Source of the DNA: Sternotherus odoratus
Taxonomy: Eukaryota; Chordata; Testudines; Kinosternidae
Length of the DNA: 64,000 nucleotides
Direction of reading: 5' to 3'
NCBI GenBank assembly: GCA_032164245.1
Contig: JAVMKO010000003.1
Span: forward strand, 43,836,890 to 43,900,889
The notes beneath the pieces were generated by a model. It was not told the origin of the DNA, made no database searches, and worked only from the letters and a program-made list of their open reading frames with translations. Both the position numbers and the translations under genes were made by a program. Positions 11,801 to 26,800 of this stretch are shown piece after piece. Positions within the stretch are counted from its first letter, which is position 1, and every line of letters starts with the position of its first letter.

Positions 11801-14800
11801 TTGCCTGTTTTCTTACCCTCTTGCCTGCCCAGCTTGCTGGTGGCAGCTTGACTAGCTGATGGGGAGCCAAAAGCCTGGAAACTCTGGGAGACCTGGGTCA
11901 CCAAGCTCCCAGCCTCAGCAGCCCAGGCTCCCCGGCTCTGGGGAGGGTTGCCTGTGGGCTGCCTGAAGGTATGTCTACACTGGAGCTGAGGGTATGATTT
12001 CCTGGTTGGGTAGACATATCTATGCTATGTTTGATTGATCTAGCTTGCTAAAAATAGCAATGTGACTACGGCTGAACAGGCAGAGAGATAAGCCAGCTGA
12101 CCTGAGTATGTACCTAAGGTATTGGTGGGCAACCTGCTGCCATCAGGATAATCCACCGGTGGGCCGTGAGATACTATTTACATTGACTGTCGGCAGGTAC
12201 TGCTGCCCACAGCTCCCAGTGGCTGTGGTTTGCCATTCCTAGCCAATGGGATCTGTGAGAAGTGGCAGGCAGCACATCCCTGCAGCCCACACCAGTTCTC
12301 ACAGCTCCCATTGGTGGGGAACGGTGAACCGCAGCTACTGAAAGCTGCAGACAGTCAATGTAAACACTGTCTCACGGCCCGCCAGTGGATTACCCAGGCA
12401 GGCTGCGTGTGGCCTGCAGGCCAGAGATTGCCCACCACTGACCCAGAGTTTCAGATAGGGACAATGCGTCTATTCTACCACATGTGGAGCTGTCGCTATA
12501 CTGCTATTTTTGGTGATCTAATTTCATCAAAGCTAGCATAGGTATGTCTACCCAAGTTGGAAATTACACCGCCAACTCAGAGTCAGAGCTTCCAGGGCTT
12601 CCAGCATCCTTAGCAGCTTGCCAGGAGGAATGTCCCATAACCAGGACTCTCAATAGAGCTGGGCAGAGAACGGTCATTCCATTTCATGAGGAATTGTGAA
12701 ATTTATGGTTTCTGTTCCAAATTATAACAGAACCAAATATTGAAATCTCAAAATCCTCGGTGAAACAACTGTCCTACACCAAGCTTACACTGAGTTTAAA
12801 TTACTATTGTAATGATGTGTAGATGCATTTTATCGTAACACCAATGGAGATGTTTCCCTGAAAGCAGGGCCAGATTAGCGCAGGGGCTTTTGGGGCTGCA
12901 GCCCAGGGCCCCAGGCTAAAGCGGGCCTCAGTGCACCAGGGCTCAGGCAGGCTGCCTGCATGCCATGGCCCCACACCATTCCAGGAAGCAACTGACTGCT
13001 GGCACATTTCTGCAGCCTCTGGTGGGGGAGGGGCCAATGGGAGCTGCGGGGTCGGGGCATTTGGGCATAGGCAACGCATGGAGACACTGTCCCCCTCCCC
13101 CCCATCCATTCTACTTTTGCAGTGATAAAGTTATATGATAACACTGAGATTTGGTTTCCAATGGGAAAAAATCATGTTGGTACAATTTTTTCAACAGATT
13201 AAACAAAAAAGTTAGTATCATTCAAATAAAGAACATCTTAAAACAGATTAAGTGAAATAATGTCTTACCAGGTCACCCCTTTCTCCTGGTTCTCCTTCTC
13301 CTCCAGCGGGACCCTGTATCAAAACAAGACTCTTATAGCATGTACCTTACGCTCCTTAAAATTCTACAGTATCATGATTAGTATTAGAAGACTTACTTGT
13401 TCACCTTTAGGCCCTGGCTCACCAACCAATCCCTAAATGTAAAATTAAAACCAAAATATTTTAGAAATCACTGAATGTAAAGAGTGATTTTATATTTCAC
13501 TCTGGTCAGAACTAAGAGGCTATCTTGAACCAGCATTTCTGGAATATTTGGATCTGAAAGCAGCTTTTTCTTCCTTCCTCCATTTTATAATTTATTTTAT
13601 CAAAAGTATTCCTAGAGATATTTGGGTCTCAATGCCTGTTGTATTATTTCAATAACATTGTAGAAGAACCAGTTCTGGGGCCTTTTTAGTGTACTTATAA
13701 ATCATCTTTGACTAAGAGGCAAAGATTAGATCTGAGTCCACTGTTCTGATTTTTCCTACAGGAAGGGATAGTGATAAAGACAGAGTAAGGGGGGAAGGCA
13801 TTAGTAAATCTCAGTATCCAATTAGATCAAATGTCACATAGGACTCATTCTGAAATTTTGCAGACTCCTTTGTCCATCTCTAGACACACTTGTTCAGAAT
13901 GTTTAGACTTGGGAAATAGAAAGTTCAAGCATTTGGCCATAGGAACATAGAACATAAGAATGGCCCTAGTGGGTCAGATCAAAGGTCCATCTAGCCGAGG
14001 ATACTGTCTTCTAACAGTGGTCAGTGCCAGGTGCCCCAGAGGCAGGGCCGATGCAACCACTAGGCAAACTAGGCGGCCACCTAGGGTGCCAAGTGGTTGG
14101 AGGTGCCAAAAAGCGCACTTGGGGAGGCGATGGAGTGGAGGTGAGCTGGGGAAGAGGGGCACGGGGAGGGCCGCCCACAGCAAGTAATGGGGGGGGGGAG
14201 GGCGCGCAGGGGAACTACTCCCTGCCCCAACTCACCTCTGCTCTGCCTCCTCCCCTGAGCACCACCCCTTCTCCTCCCCTCCCAGGCTTGCTGCGCCAAA
14301 CAGCTGACTGACGCTGCAAGCCTGGGAGGCGGGAGAAGTGAAGCAGCAGCGGCGTGCTCAGGGTAAGAGGTGAAGAGGAGGTGACCTGGGGTGGGGAGCT
14401 GGTGGAGGGAGGGGCGGAGAGCTGCCTCAGGGCTTCCGCGCGTGGGCGTGCAAGGTGGAAGTTTTGCCTAGGGTGCAAAATATCCTTGCACTGCCCCTGC
14501 CCAGAGGGAATGAATAGCACAGGTAATCATCAAGTGATCCATCCCCTGTCATTCATTCCGCCAAACAGTGCATTTCACTCCATTTCAGATTCAAAGCAGG
14601 AGGATAGTGACCAAAAGTGACTGTGATGTAATGGCTGTTCATTAAGGTCTCTGTAAAATCATTGGAAATACTTCTATGAGCTTTAATGGGCTTTGGGACA
14701 GGCCCTATATTGATTATCTCTGTCCAGTTCATAGTGGAAAGCTATTCATAAGAACAGTGCCATCATCACACAGGACTTTAACTGCCACAGAAAAGCCATA

Positions 14801-17800
14801 GGTAACCAGACCAAAAGATGGTGAATCAGAAATAGTGTGAGACATGAGAGCTGGGATTACTTCCCCCCACTTCCCCACATAAATATGAAATATTCACCCA
14901 AGTGCTACTACGGTGGGCAAGCACAGGAGTAAGGGGGCATAAACCACACCCACAACCCCTGCCTAACCTCTCTACATCACCAATCTGGGCTCTCCATGTC
15001 CTTCCGGAGCGACTGGAGGAAAAGCATATCTTTTGTCTAAGAATCCATTGTTATTCAGTGCCATTCATCCTTCAAGGCAGGAAATCTCCAGCAAGCGAGT
15101 AGGAATTCTGAGGCTTCTCAGGGGCACAAATTTTTCCGGCAAAATACTGTTTGAGATACTTTTACCTTGTGAATGTGCATAGATAGCCTCAGAAGTTGCA
15201 GCAGTCACTATATTGCTATAGAATATACAGAATACATAGAAATATTGCAGATACTGAAGTAGGGTAACATTTTCAGTGACTTCCCATTTTCAAGAGTGCC
15301 TAAATCAGTGATTTTCAAAGAGACTTAGACACTTTTGAAAATTTTATCTGTAACCTTATCTATTTATAGGGTAGGGGTTTGGGGTAGATTCTTATGAGCC
15401 TTAATTGGCCATCGGACACTTAGAGCACCCCCACACCCTCAACTTCTAAGCAGCTTTAATTGATCTTGGTGTGAAACAAGAAACTCTGAGAAATTAATAA
15501 TCCTAACAATGAATGAGTGATGTAAAAATCATTGTATTCCTTCTTGCTATCATGTTTCCATTCTCTATGGTGCATTCGAGTGCATTTCTTACCCTGTCAC
15601 CTTTGACGCCGAGCAAGCCTGGAGGACCTGGCAGTCCCGGTAGTCCTAGGTCCCCTTCAGCACCCTGTGAAAACAAACCAAGGATGGAAAGTTCCCAGTA
15701 TTGTTCCTGGAGAGAACCAATGGATAACTATAACCAAGGGGCCAGATTCTGGGCCCCTTACACACATTGAGTAGGATTTTATTTCCGTAGTCCATCTCAT
15801 ACTGTAGGGGCATACTCAGTGTGAGTGGAGATGGTAAAATCTTGCCCATCTAAACAGAACTTTTGAGGATCTTATTATTGATGAACACAAATAGCAGCAT
15901 TTATTGGACCTTCCCTTCCAGCCCTGGTGCTAAATAGTTTCATTCTTAACAAAAAAATTCCTGTGATTTATCCCCCGTGGCTTGTACATTCCTCCTTAAC
16001 AGCAGGCTCTTTCAGCTCAGACCTCTCCAACTGTGCTTCTAACTAGTACTGTGTAAATATTGTTTGAGTGGTAGTAAAAGAGGGCATTCATGATCTGTCC
16101 CATTCATTAGTTCTAGGTAGCTGCTAGGAGAAAGCTGGTCTTTCACTACTCCTGCTTCTTGAAAATGCATAACGCACACACGGTCTTGCAGCTTTGGTTT
16201 CACATGAAACAAAAAAGCTTTACACTTTTTCTCTTTTGCCACCTCTTACAACCATGGTACACTCTCAACACATTTTCATATGCTTTAAAATGTGAACACT
16301 GTGATTTTACCAGACACAAAGTACTGAAAAGGAAGCTTATCAGTCATTCTTTTCATCATACTCCTTCAACTCCCTGTGTAAATGAATAGGTGAGTGAGGA
16401 TTCCTTCTGATGCCATACATTCCTGGAAAATAAATAGAAGCTGATGGGATTTGAAATATGCTGCTTACCAGTTTCCCTGGTGGACCGGGAGGCCCGGCAG
16501 GACCTGGCTCACCTCTGCTACCCTTTTAAGAAACAGAAGGGCATTGTTACCACCTTGAATATTTATTTTCTAATTAACTGTAAATCAATTACCTTCCCCC
16601 CCCCCATCTTGATTCAATTACTGTTTATCAGTGAGCTCTAATTTAAGACTCATGTATATTAATGCAAACAAATGCAAGAGTCATAAAACTAAAAAATTCT
16701 TAAAAGTAGTTTAAAAATCACTATACATCTGTCATGGCATACACTATGTTAATTAACAATACATTCCTGGACTTTTCTCAGAATTTCCCAATACAGACAA
16801 GTAAACTATATTTTATAATTACAGTTTTTACAACTATTTCATAATATTTAGGGACAGTCTGGAAACCCCTAACTCACACCAGTCAGCCATTACTCACAGA
16901 AGTGATCCTCTTCATGGGACTACTCCAGTGAGTAGGCGCACATTACTAGCCCAACTTCAGGAAAGCACTTGATCGCTTCATTAAGTCTGTCCCTATCCAA
17001 GATAGCACTTAAGCACATGCTTAACTTTAGGCATGTGCTTTTAAGTCTCATCAATGGAACTTATGTGCATACATAAGTGCAGTCATGAGGCCCTGTGTGA
17101 GTTTGCATATCATAATCCGGATTTTAACTATTAGCCTGAAGTCTCATATTCTCTTACATTGCACACATCCAGAGCCAAATGTGAAAATTTCATGGGAGAG
17201 TTCTGGTCAGCAGCAGACTCAATGGGGTAACAAAGATAATGAATTTTATGGACAAACAACCCTAAAGCTTGTGTGTTTTGTCATGGAAGTCAGGACAAGC
17301 ACACATCTTTAATTATGCTTTAACCTCGCATCTTTACTTTAGGACATGGGTATATATTAAAATTTAAATTAGGTATATATTTTAGACATCATACCCATAC
17401 ATTAAGACCAGCACTATCTCTTCAAAATGTATGCTACGGGTGAATTTCAAAATTTGAAATGTGCTTCTGACACAGGTTAGGAGAACAAAAACTCCCAAGC
17501 AGGCCATCCACCCAGCACAGTAATAATACTAATTAATAATAATGACAAAGTGCAGCAAAATTAAACAGAAGTCACTGCCCCTTTGTGCCCTATGCAGGAG
17601 TTTTGGACCACTGTACCCATGTGACCTTTCTCCCGCTTTGCCCACCATGTCAGCCTCCACATCTGGTAGAGGGGCACTGCAGGAATTATGCTGCATGGAG
17701 AAACTTCAACCAGCCCTCTGTGCTGGTGTGAATTTCACACCACGTGGAGTTTTTTCTTTAAAGGAGATAGGTTCTGTTGGTGAACTCAATGCATCTGTAA

Positions 17801-20800
17801 TGCAATACAGCACTTATTCTCAAGCTAATTCTTCTATTTCAGTGGTTTACTGGGCTTCCATGGGTTTTACAATGATGCTTTTGTTAGTGGAATATTATGA
17901 GAACTACAGTAGTACCTTACTAATCTGCACTTCACTAAATTGCACCGCTAATCTATACAAAAACTGTCAGCCTCTCCCCACCTTTCAGCAAAGATTTTAT
18001 AGCCAAAGCTTAATGAATGCTCACATTACTAAGTATTTTTCTTTTCCAGCTTTTATTATGCTGCATTTTATAGTATAGTAGGCAGCAATGTAAGAAATGA
18101 TAGAAACTACATTGAAAAAATAAGTGAACAATGTATATTTTGTGATGCATCATCTTTGCGTTTGATTTTACTCATCATTTCACATGATTCCATCATTTTC
18201 AGCCAGTCATCACTACGCTTAGTCATGACTTACTATCGCTGCAAAGTAGCATTCGTTATGGCTACATCTGTACCTAGAGCTCGGGGTGTGATTCCTTTCG
18301 TATAGACATATTTGCAATTGTTCTCATGCTAGCGTGCTAAAAATAGCAGTGTAGCCATGGTAACATGAACAGTGGAGAGTATGGCACAGGCTAGCTGCCC
18401 AAAGTATGGACCCACATGGATTAGCTGGGTTTGTACTTGGGGCATCAAGCCCGTGCCACCAGTCCCCATAGCTACACTGCTATTATAGCTACACTGCTAT
18501 TTTTAGTGTGCTAGCTCAATGATAGCTAGTGCAGGTATCTCGATGTGATCTGGGAATCAGACCCCTGGCTTCATGTGTTGAAGTAACCTTAATTTATTAC
18601 ATATCTCAAATTTCTTTTCATCCTACATCTCATAGGGATACATTTTAATGTGGGATCAAGGATTTGGCTGTGACTCCTGCCCATCCTTTTAAGCACTGCA
18701 CTAAAAATGTACGTCAAAACGTGTGCTCTTGCTTGCTGGAATACGCTCTTATAGTACACAGTGCCTTTTATCTGATGTTCCAAACGGAACTTCCATACAT
18801 TCATGTATTAATGGCCAAATTGTGGGTGCTCAAACGCCGGGACTGGGGAGTGGAGTATGCAAAGTGTTTTCCTCACACCTGTGCCCTGCTTTGTGCACAG
18901 CCACGGTGTGGATGGGGAGCACAGTCCATGCTGTTTCCTAGCACCACTGTGGTGATAGCTGCCTGGAAAGGGGTGAGCAGGGGTACACTTTCCAAGGGTG
19001 ATTCAGTTGCCATGCTGGTGTGTAAAGGGGCTGGCCACAATCTAGCCCCAGTATCCTTTCATATATTTCATATTTCATCCTCAAATAAAAGTCACCGTCC
19101 ATTGTGGGCTGGATCCTCAGGTTCACCTGAGAAGAGAAGGTCATTGGTGGCTATTCAAGGGGATACATTATCTGTCCCAGTAATGCAAAACAGCTGCTAG
19201 GACAGGCAAGGACCCAGCCCTGTTACAGTTTACTATTCCAGCATAGAATAAACACAATCTGGGTAAATTTGAGTGCAATGTGTGCAGTTTTGCCATGAGC
19301 CAGACAGGGTTCCTCCTGGGGACTCTGTCTGTAGCATGGTTCTTCCCCTTCTCCTCCAGTCCACATACCACACTCTAGCCTGAATTAACTGAGACTGCCA
19401 GCAAAAAAATTTAAAAAAAAATTAAAATTAATGTTAAAGCTAATTTTTCCAAAACATTTAATATCTGTTTTATGCTGTCAGACAGGATGGTCACACCTCA
19501 GCACATCACATTCTCTGCCAGTGCTACACTGACAATTATTAATGGAATGTATGGAGTCAAGAATGCAGATGACATTCCATTAACCATCCAGCATTATTTA
19601 ACGTTACCAGGGCTAAATATTTATAATATGTTTGTATGCGTGATAATACAGTAGAAATATAGACTCTGATAAGTATTAACATACACTTATTACAAGTGCC
19701 AAGTGGCCTAAGAGGTTATCCTTACAAAATCAGGTCATGCATAGGAGGGAGAATCTAGTGGCTTAGAAATAAGGACCAAGAAACCTGGGTTCTTCTTTTG
19801 CTTCACATATCCTGTGTGATGTTAATATATCTGTGTATCTTTAATATAGGAATAGTAATACTATCCCACCCCAGAGGTGTTGTTTAAAGACAACTTGATT
19901 ATTCGTGAAGCTCTAAGACTAAACGGACGAGCAGTGCCAAAAAATGTGTCCATGCACAGTACACCCTGGGATGGTGAAGACATTGCACTATTATCCTGCC
20001 ATCATGTTGGTGCCCAAATGAAGAAAATAGACCCAGTTTTTAAACTTGAAGCATGTAAAGAGACCTGGTGTCAAAAGGTTGATTTAAAAGTGACAGAACA
20101 ATTAGTACAGCATTCTGGGATACATTTCAGGCTGAAAAAAAGGTCTTACAATTATACCTATGAAAATAATATTTGCAGTAGAGCATAGAGAAAGAACATA
20201 ATTTAGCTAAAAACTACTGCATTCACTAAACATTCTTTTAAAAACAGCCAGTATATAAAAGCTAATATGCATGCACGTCTCAAGGTTATTTACTGAACTT
20301 ACTACTAATGCTTAAAACACCCCCAAGCTATTTAACAAATTCAGAACTATACAAAGTGGTAACCTACTAGAAAGGCTGTAATATAAAGCAAAAGGATCAA
20401 GTACCTGGTATAAATTCACCATGAAAAATTAAATGCTGCTAAATCTTAATAAATGTGGGGGGGGGGAGGAAAAATTGTAGATCATTAGTTAAGGGAACAC
20501 AGTCAACCTCACTGAGTAGGCTTGACACATTGACATTTAAGAATTATTTCTTTTGGGCCACCTGCCACAATTACCAGTTTAAAAAGGATTTAAATCACAA
20601 GTGAGGTCTGTAATTATTTAGAATGACTTATAATGTGACGCAAACATACTGGTAACTGACAAAACAATTACAATGAAAAATAAGATATGTTTGATTAAAA
20701 ATTAGAAAATCCAAGTTGCACAGTACTCTTGTTACAAATGTAAGCATGTCATTTTCCTGTTTTATTAAATGGAGATTGAATATTTAATAAAAAACGCATA

Positions 20801-23800
20801 AATTATAACAGGCTTTTTCTGAACTGCCTATATCAATTTTCTGCTTAAAATTAGATAGATGATTACATTTTCTCAAGTGTTTATTTTCCTATACAGAAAA
20901 TCTTCAGTTGTCAAGTACATAAGTTTGTATGATCTATTCCAGGGATCGGCAACGTTGGCACGCGGGACCGCAGGGTAAGTACCCTTAGCGGGCCCTGCCA
21001 TTTACCTGCCGTTTCACCGACTGTGGCTTCCACTGGCCGCTGTTCGCCGTCCTGGTCCAACAGGGGCTGCAGGAAGCAGGGGCCAGCACCACGCCACTTC
21101 CCGCAGCCCCCATTGGACCGGGACAGCGAACCATGGCCAGTGCGAGCTGCGGTCGGCGAAACGGCAGGTAAATAAAGTGGCAGGGCCAGCTAAGGGTACT
21201 TACCCTGCGGTCCCGCGTGCCAACGTTGCTGATCCCTGATCTATTCCAACAAACAGATAAAATGTATTCTGTCTGTTGTTGGAATAGACTATGTAATCTA
21301 ATTATCTTCATTTTGAATCATTAAAACCTTCTCTGAAAAACTATTATAAATGTTTAAGCTATTGGATATGACAGCTCTGGTATGACACCAACTGCGTAAC
21401 AACCAGGGTAACAATATTCTTCTGAGGATCTTAATACTAAAAATTGTCTTATTTATATAGCACCTTACATCCCAAAGGTTCGCAAACTGATATGTTAACA
21501 ATATGATGATTTAGATGTGGATGGTCCTGCTTTGAGCAGGGTTTGGACCAGATGACCTCCTGAAGTCTCTCCCAAACCTAATATTCAATTATTCTAATAT
21601 ACAGGTGTTACTTCTTCACCACTGAAATGTAATCACCAGTGAGGGAAATGCAACCCTTATTGGTGCACAGAAGCAGCAGCAGAGCTTGAAAAACTCACTT
21701 ACCAGCAGAAATAGGAATTTTCCATTGGTAAGTGCCTCTTGCAAGCTGCTTAGATAAAAGAGGCAGTCTGAGAATATTGTTAAAAAAGTAGAAAAAAATT
21801 TCATGTTTAAATTTGTAAACAAGAATCTCGCTCCTCCACTCCATATCAAGTTACATCACAGAGGAGCCCTGGAGGAGTGCTAATCTTGTTGGCTCCAGCA
21901 TCCTACACTGAAGGTTGTCCCGGCCTCTAGCAATTACTAACCTTGTTGTCGCTCAACAGCACTGAAGCAGAGGACAGAGGTAACACAACCCTTTTGACTC
22001 CCCTTCCTTTTAAACCATGAGAAGTTGCAGTGGTTCCCTAGTTCTCCCACTTCCTTGGGCCTATTAAGAAAACCATCCTGATAACAGTGACTTCTTGGTG
22101 GCTCCTCCTCTTTTCTGTCAGGAGAAAAAGGAAAGAACTCCAGGCCCCTTCTGACTCCTGCCACAGAACCCTCTACTAGGAAAATGGGAGCAGGAATTGG
22201 AAAGTGAGTGATGCATGGAATACAGGCTTAATATGAGTAGAGAGCCTTTGACAGTATAAGGAACCTGGAGAGTAGAGAAAGGGAGGGAATGATCAGTAGG
22301 AGGGTGGAGAGAAGAGAGGAAGGAAGAAACTGAAATAAGTGGTAAAGAGGTGACCAAAGCTGAGATTTGGGGAGGGGAAGGAAAGACAAGGAAGAAGTAA
22401 TTCATTGAAGAGCAAGCATGGGATCTTTGATGACTGTAAGTGGTTGGTCATGAACAGAGCTGGTCAAAATTTTTCATTTTTTCCAAAACTGATAAAATTT
22501 AATAATATGATTTTTTTTGTGTGTTTCCATTTTTGACCAGTTGAAACTGGTCAACATATTGCAAATGTCTAATTCTTAAATTCTGATTAAAAAAACACCC
22601 TGTAGCTATACTGAGAAACATTGTGGCATGTTTCCTCTTTTTGTCCAGATGTTCTAGTCATGACAGCCGAATGATGGCCTCTCCAGAAGCACACAGTTCC
22701 ATAACATCACAGCAGGGCAGTGGTTCATCAGGACTAGCTCAGAAAGGATGAGCTATTTGTTGATAGATATTAAACACTTTTTCCATGTTCAGTGGACAGT
22801 TACTATCATTGTTTAGTGAAGATTGAAGTGGAACATGACGTAACTGTGTGACAAAGTGATAGTTTTATTTTCTCAAACAAATGTAGGCTAAATGTGCTGC
22901 CTGGACCACCTCTCTGCCTGCTCTTACTCTTTGGACAGGTGAGCATAAATCAGAGATTGTGCAGAAGTTTATGGAGAGAAGTCCCTGACTAGACATACGC
23001 GAGTGCACAAATCTCTTGATTTACCCACCTGTGGTAAATGTACACACAAAAATAGTTCAAACACAGTGGAAATCAGATCTTATTAAGCAAACTAGCATAC
23101 TCCTTATAATGCAAGTTTTATTTAGGGGCCACCTTCTAGGTTCATGTCCAGCTGTTCTGAATGTTGTCACCATATGATGCAATGACTAAGAATATCACTT
23201 AAGACTGGGATTTCACAAGCCTTTATGCTGAGGCCATTTTTTTCTTTGCACTCCCCTTCCCACTACGGGATCAGTTCTGTTCTGTTGACAGCTCCAACCT
23301 GTTATGCACAGTCTAGAGTAAGGGAACGTGCAGAGAGCACAAGGGAGCTACACATATTGGGCAGAGTCTGCTCCCTTTGGTTGCCAATGAAGAGACAGGA
23401 GGGGTTGGAGGCAAACTGTGCTTGAGTAGTAGGGACAGAGCAGTCTCTGATTCCTGAGAGCAGGGGCTCTATTCCTGGCATAAATTCTGACTGCAGAAGG
23501 CATACGGGGACTGGTGCTTGCTCCTGCCACACAACTGCACACACAAGTAAGAACAAAGCAGAATCTGGCCCAAAATAAAGTGAGTCTCAACTGCCAATGT
23601 ATGCTGAATGTAGATTCCTGGCTCTTTTAACTATCACTGAAGCTTGTCTGTGAAAAAGATTTGGACTTCCTGCCCTGGTTTCCCAGACAGACAGCAGGAA
23701 GCTGTGGCAACCATTCACAGTCTGTTTTCCTAAGTAGAATGATACTGAATATTTTCAGTATTTTCATCAGAAGGTTTATACATTTCAGAGAATAAAATAC

Positions 23801-26800
23801 TATGGCTTAAAAATAGCTTACTTCTACTTAAATCTGTGTGATGTGCAGTGGGTATTTCTATTACCCTACTAATGATAACACTTACAAGCTGTCCCTCCAT
23901 TTTTGTGGATTTGAAGTCACTCTTTTCTAGATTTTGTTTTTGTCATATTGCTTGCATATTTACAGAAACTGTTGCATTACTGAATGATGAAAGAGAGAAC
24001 ACAGTCCCCTGATCTCTGATCTCTGCACTGGCAAACAGAAAAATCACTGTATTTAATCTACATTGAGTGTTTCTGTCTGACAACAGGGTTACTAATGATT
24101 AACTCAGTATGTCAACTCCTGTGTCTATGGACCACTGATTTCATAACCTCATACTTGCATGTTATGGGATTAAAGACATAGTTTAGCAGATTATCTTGCA
24201 TTATCAATGTAAAAAGATACTTTGTTCTTCATCTAACTATAACTTTTATGTGTCTCTCAAATATTTAGGAGATCAATGCCAGGAGAATGGTTCAGAAAAC
24301 AAATTCCACAAACCCACGCTTTGGTGCGTATAGTTATGACAAGCTTAATGTTCAGATATTGTGTCACAATGTGATGACTATATATGTTCATGTTATCTAT
24401 TTTTATATCCTTCTTGGACAGCCACTGGCCAAACGTCATGCGAAGATATCTTACAAAGAAAATAGGGTATTGTAATAAAGTACATTCAGCAGATGACAAT
24501 GCAAACCACAGAAACATACAGAAAGGAAAAATAAACCTGTTCTTTAGATGAGATTTGTTGAATATTTAAAGTCAGAGATCAGTTAGTTTATAGGCGTTAG
24601 TGTCCCTGCCTGGTTCCCCTTACAAGTAATTCACTAATGTTATATCACAGCACAAGGCCAAAAGGCTCCAAATGAGCATCTCTGGAGTAGGATGGCAAGA
24701 GAGGAACTTGCAAACAGAGGTCATGGAGCATGAGTTTTCTTCTGAGCAGCAAATGGTCTCACACTGGGAATTCTAGTGCATTAAAGCTATCCCCAACTCA
24801 CAGACAGTCTGTTGGGAACCATTTCCAGTAAGTTACAGCAGCCTCATGCTCTTCTAACTTCTCTCAGGACCAAGAGTGGGGCCAGGCGAGAGAGAGAGAG
24901 AAAATGAGAAAGCTGTTACGAGCCCCTGGATCATCACCACCTCTCATATCTCATCTGCAGCAGAGACTCTCTTCCTCTGTCTTCAACACTGCATTTCAGT
25001 GAGTGCCACCATCTTTCTCTATGTTATTCCTTCTCTTATCCCACCCTCCCTCAAGGCTTATTCTTACCCTGGATTTGCCATCTTTCAAAACCTTCTGTAT
25101 GTTTTTCTGAAGTAAGCTAGTGCTGTGGAAGCAACCTCCAGCAAAAGTACATGCCCCTCTCAACACCAGTATTTTCAACCAGAAGGAGCTGCTGTGCTTC
25201 AAAGCACTACGTGTCCAGCCTCCTCCGCCAGTGAGTAATACATCTAATAAAAGCATTAGAAATGGACCCAAGCCACAAAATTCACACATTTAACACTCCA
25301 ATGTTCGGAAGAGTGTGCGTAAGGCACTGGTCCGGAGCATGGGACGTGTCTAATAGCTGACCCTGTAAAGGGTCTTTACTGATAGCTAAGGCTGTTACTT
25401 TTTTAGCTTTAGGGTAGGGATTGTGCTGCTGGTGTTGACGACCTTGGGCTTGGTTCCCACGCTTGATCATGGGGTCTGTACGTGGGCATCCATGGGTCCT
25501 TCTGTTTGGATCTGGGGATTCTGCTCAGCCCATAATGAAAACCGGGACTAGCTGGAAAATGAGGATCCATGTTTCAGTTTCAAACTCGCCACCCCACCCA
25601 AAATAAGTTGGAATAATTGTATCAGTTGTTTTGTTTTGAGTCCAGCTGAAATCTGTGTATGCTGTAAGTATGAGTGGGTTGGCGTGCAATCACTTGACTA
25701 AGGAGATAGAGCTCTTAGTGTTTTCCTTAAATAAGTGGCACTTGTAAGTAGTACGTATACCACATTGCTGGGTTCAGACATTATAGTTCCAAATATGCAC
25801 AGTAGGAAACAAGTCAAGTACTTACAGGTGGACCCCTTGATCCTATTGATCCCTCTATCCCCTGTGGTCCTTGTTCGCCCTGTTTTCATGATGATAAAAA
25901 CAGAGGATATTTGAAAACTGATTCTTTGCACAAAATAGACATGTTCTTGTGAAAGACTCAGAAAAGAAGAAAAGTGATCTTACAGGTTTACCAGAATTTC
26001 CCATCAAACCTGGTATCCCAGGGGCACCTGCATTACCCTGTTAGACAGAAAGGTGAAAAAGTTAGCCATGCCAAGCTACCAGTTACCGTACCAATTCAAG
26101 AGAAATAACAAAGAAATTAACAAGTAATGAAATCAAACCCCTTGCTGTACCTATTTTTTCTCTTACTCTTTATTCCCCACGTGATTCTCCTCCATCTAAT
26201 TCCTCTCAGTTCTTTACAAACATACTGATGGGACTCCACTTATAGTGGATGCACGGAAGCATGCCATATAATTAAATCAAATCCCAACTTCCAGTCTAAC
26301 CTCTCTTTTGCATTGCTCATGGCTTTTTCCTCAAATAAATTTATTTTGGTCTGAAATTTTCAATGTTTCAGTTCAGGCCATATGTGAACATTTGTGGAGA
26401 GTTTGAGCAGAATCAGAACAGCCATTTTTCAGCTATTTGAACTGTGAGAATTGAAAGCTCTTGTCTTTTTATCCATTTAATGCAGCTACACATGCAGTTC
26501 TTATTAATGTATCTAATCCTTTTTTGACATGTACTATGCTATTTGTGTCCATGATATCCTCTGCAGTGAATTTTACAGAATTACTATATGCTGCATTTAA
26601 AAAAAAATATTTTAACAGTGGGGTAGCAGTGTTAGTCTGGATCTGCAAAAGCGACAGAGTCTTGTACCACCTTATAGACCAGGGGTTCTCAACCTGTGGG
26701 TCGCGACCCCTCGGGGGGGTTGCCGACCCAGTTCCAGAGGGGTCGCGAGCTGTTTTTTTCCGCCGAAAAGCCGCCGCCGTGATCACGATCGCTTCCGCTT

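Larger units (their letters stand above)
10564..13268 (-). other. COL9A1: COL9A1 intron 32
   Basis: It holds a hAT element with perfect target duplication (10913-11659), a 'GAGTTGGGCAGAAAA' repeat (about 11670-11830), a DNA element (about 11967-12572) split by a hAT (12120-12440), a second 'GAGCTGGGCAGAGAA' repeat (12655-12780) and a GC-rich hAT-like piece (12868-13100). Confidence 0.7.
13433..15592 (-). other. COL9A1: COL9A1 intron 30
   Basis: It contains a CR1 3' end split by a hAT (13942-14565) and a weak palindromic remnant near 15275-15345. The stretches 13440-13940 and 14570-15270 show nothing I recognise. Confidence 0.6.
16523..25825 (-). other. COL9A1: COL9A1 intron 28 (9.3 kb, longest in window)
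   Basis: Recognised contents: a palindromic remnant (about 16890-17060), a DNA element (18245-18560), a MIR SINE (19745-19880), a fold-back hAT (20940-21238) and a possible 'GAGCTGGTCAAAATTTTTC' repeat (about 22455-22560). The remaining stretches (17070-18240, 18565-19740, 19885-20930, 21250-22450, 22600-25820) show only AT-rich unique-looking sequence, a G-run near 20458 and a short AG repeat near 24890. Confidence 0.6.

Noticed and set aside
17542..18078. 178-codon plus-strand frame in intron 28
   Set aside because: No recognisable domain, no repeat-derived coding motif and no splice or promoter context; probably chance in a 9-kb intron.
18664..19200. 178-codon plus-strand frame in intron 28
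   Set aside because: Same reasoning; composition and lack of motifs suggest chance.
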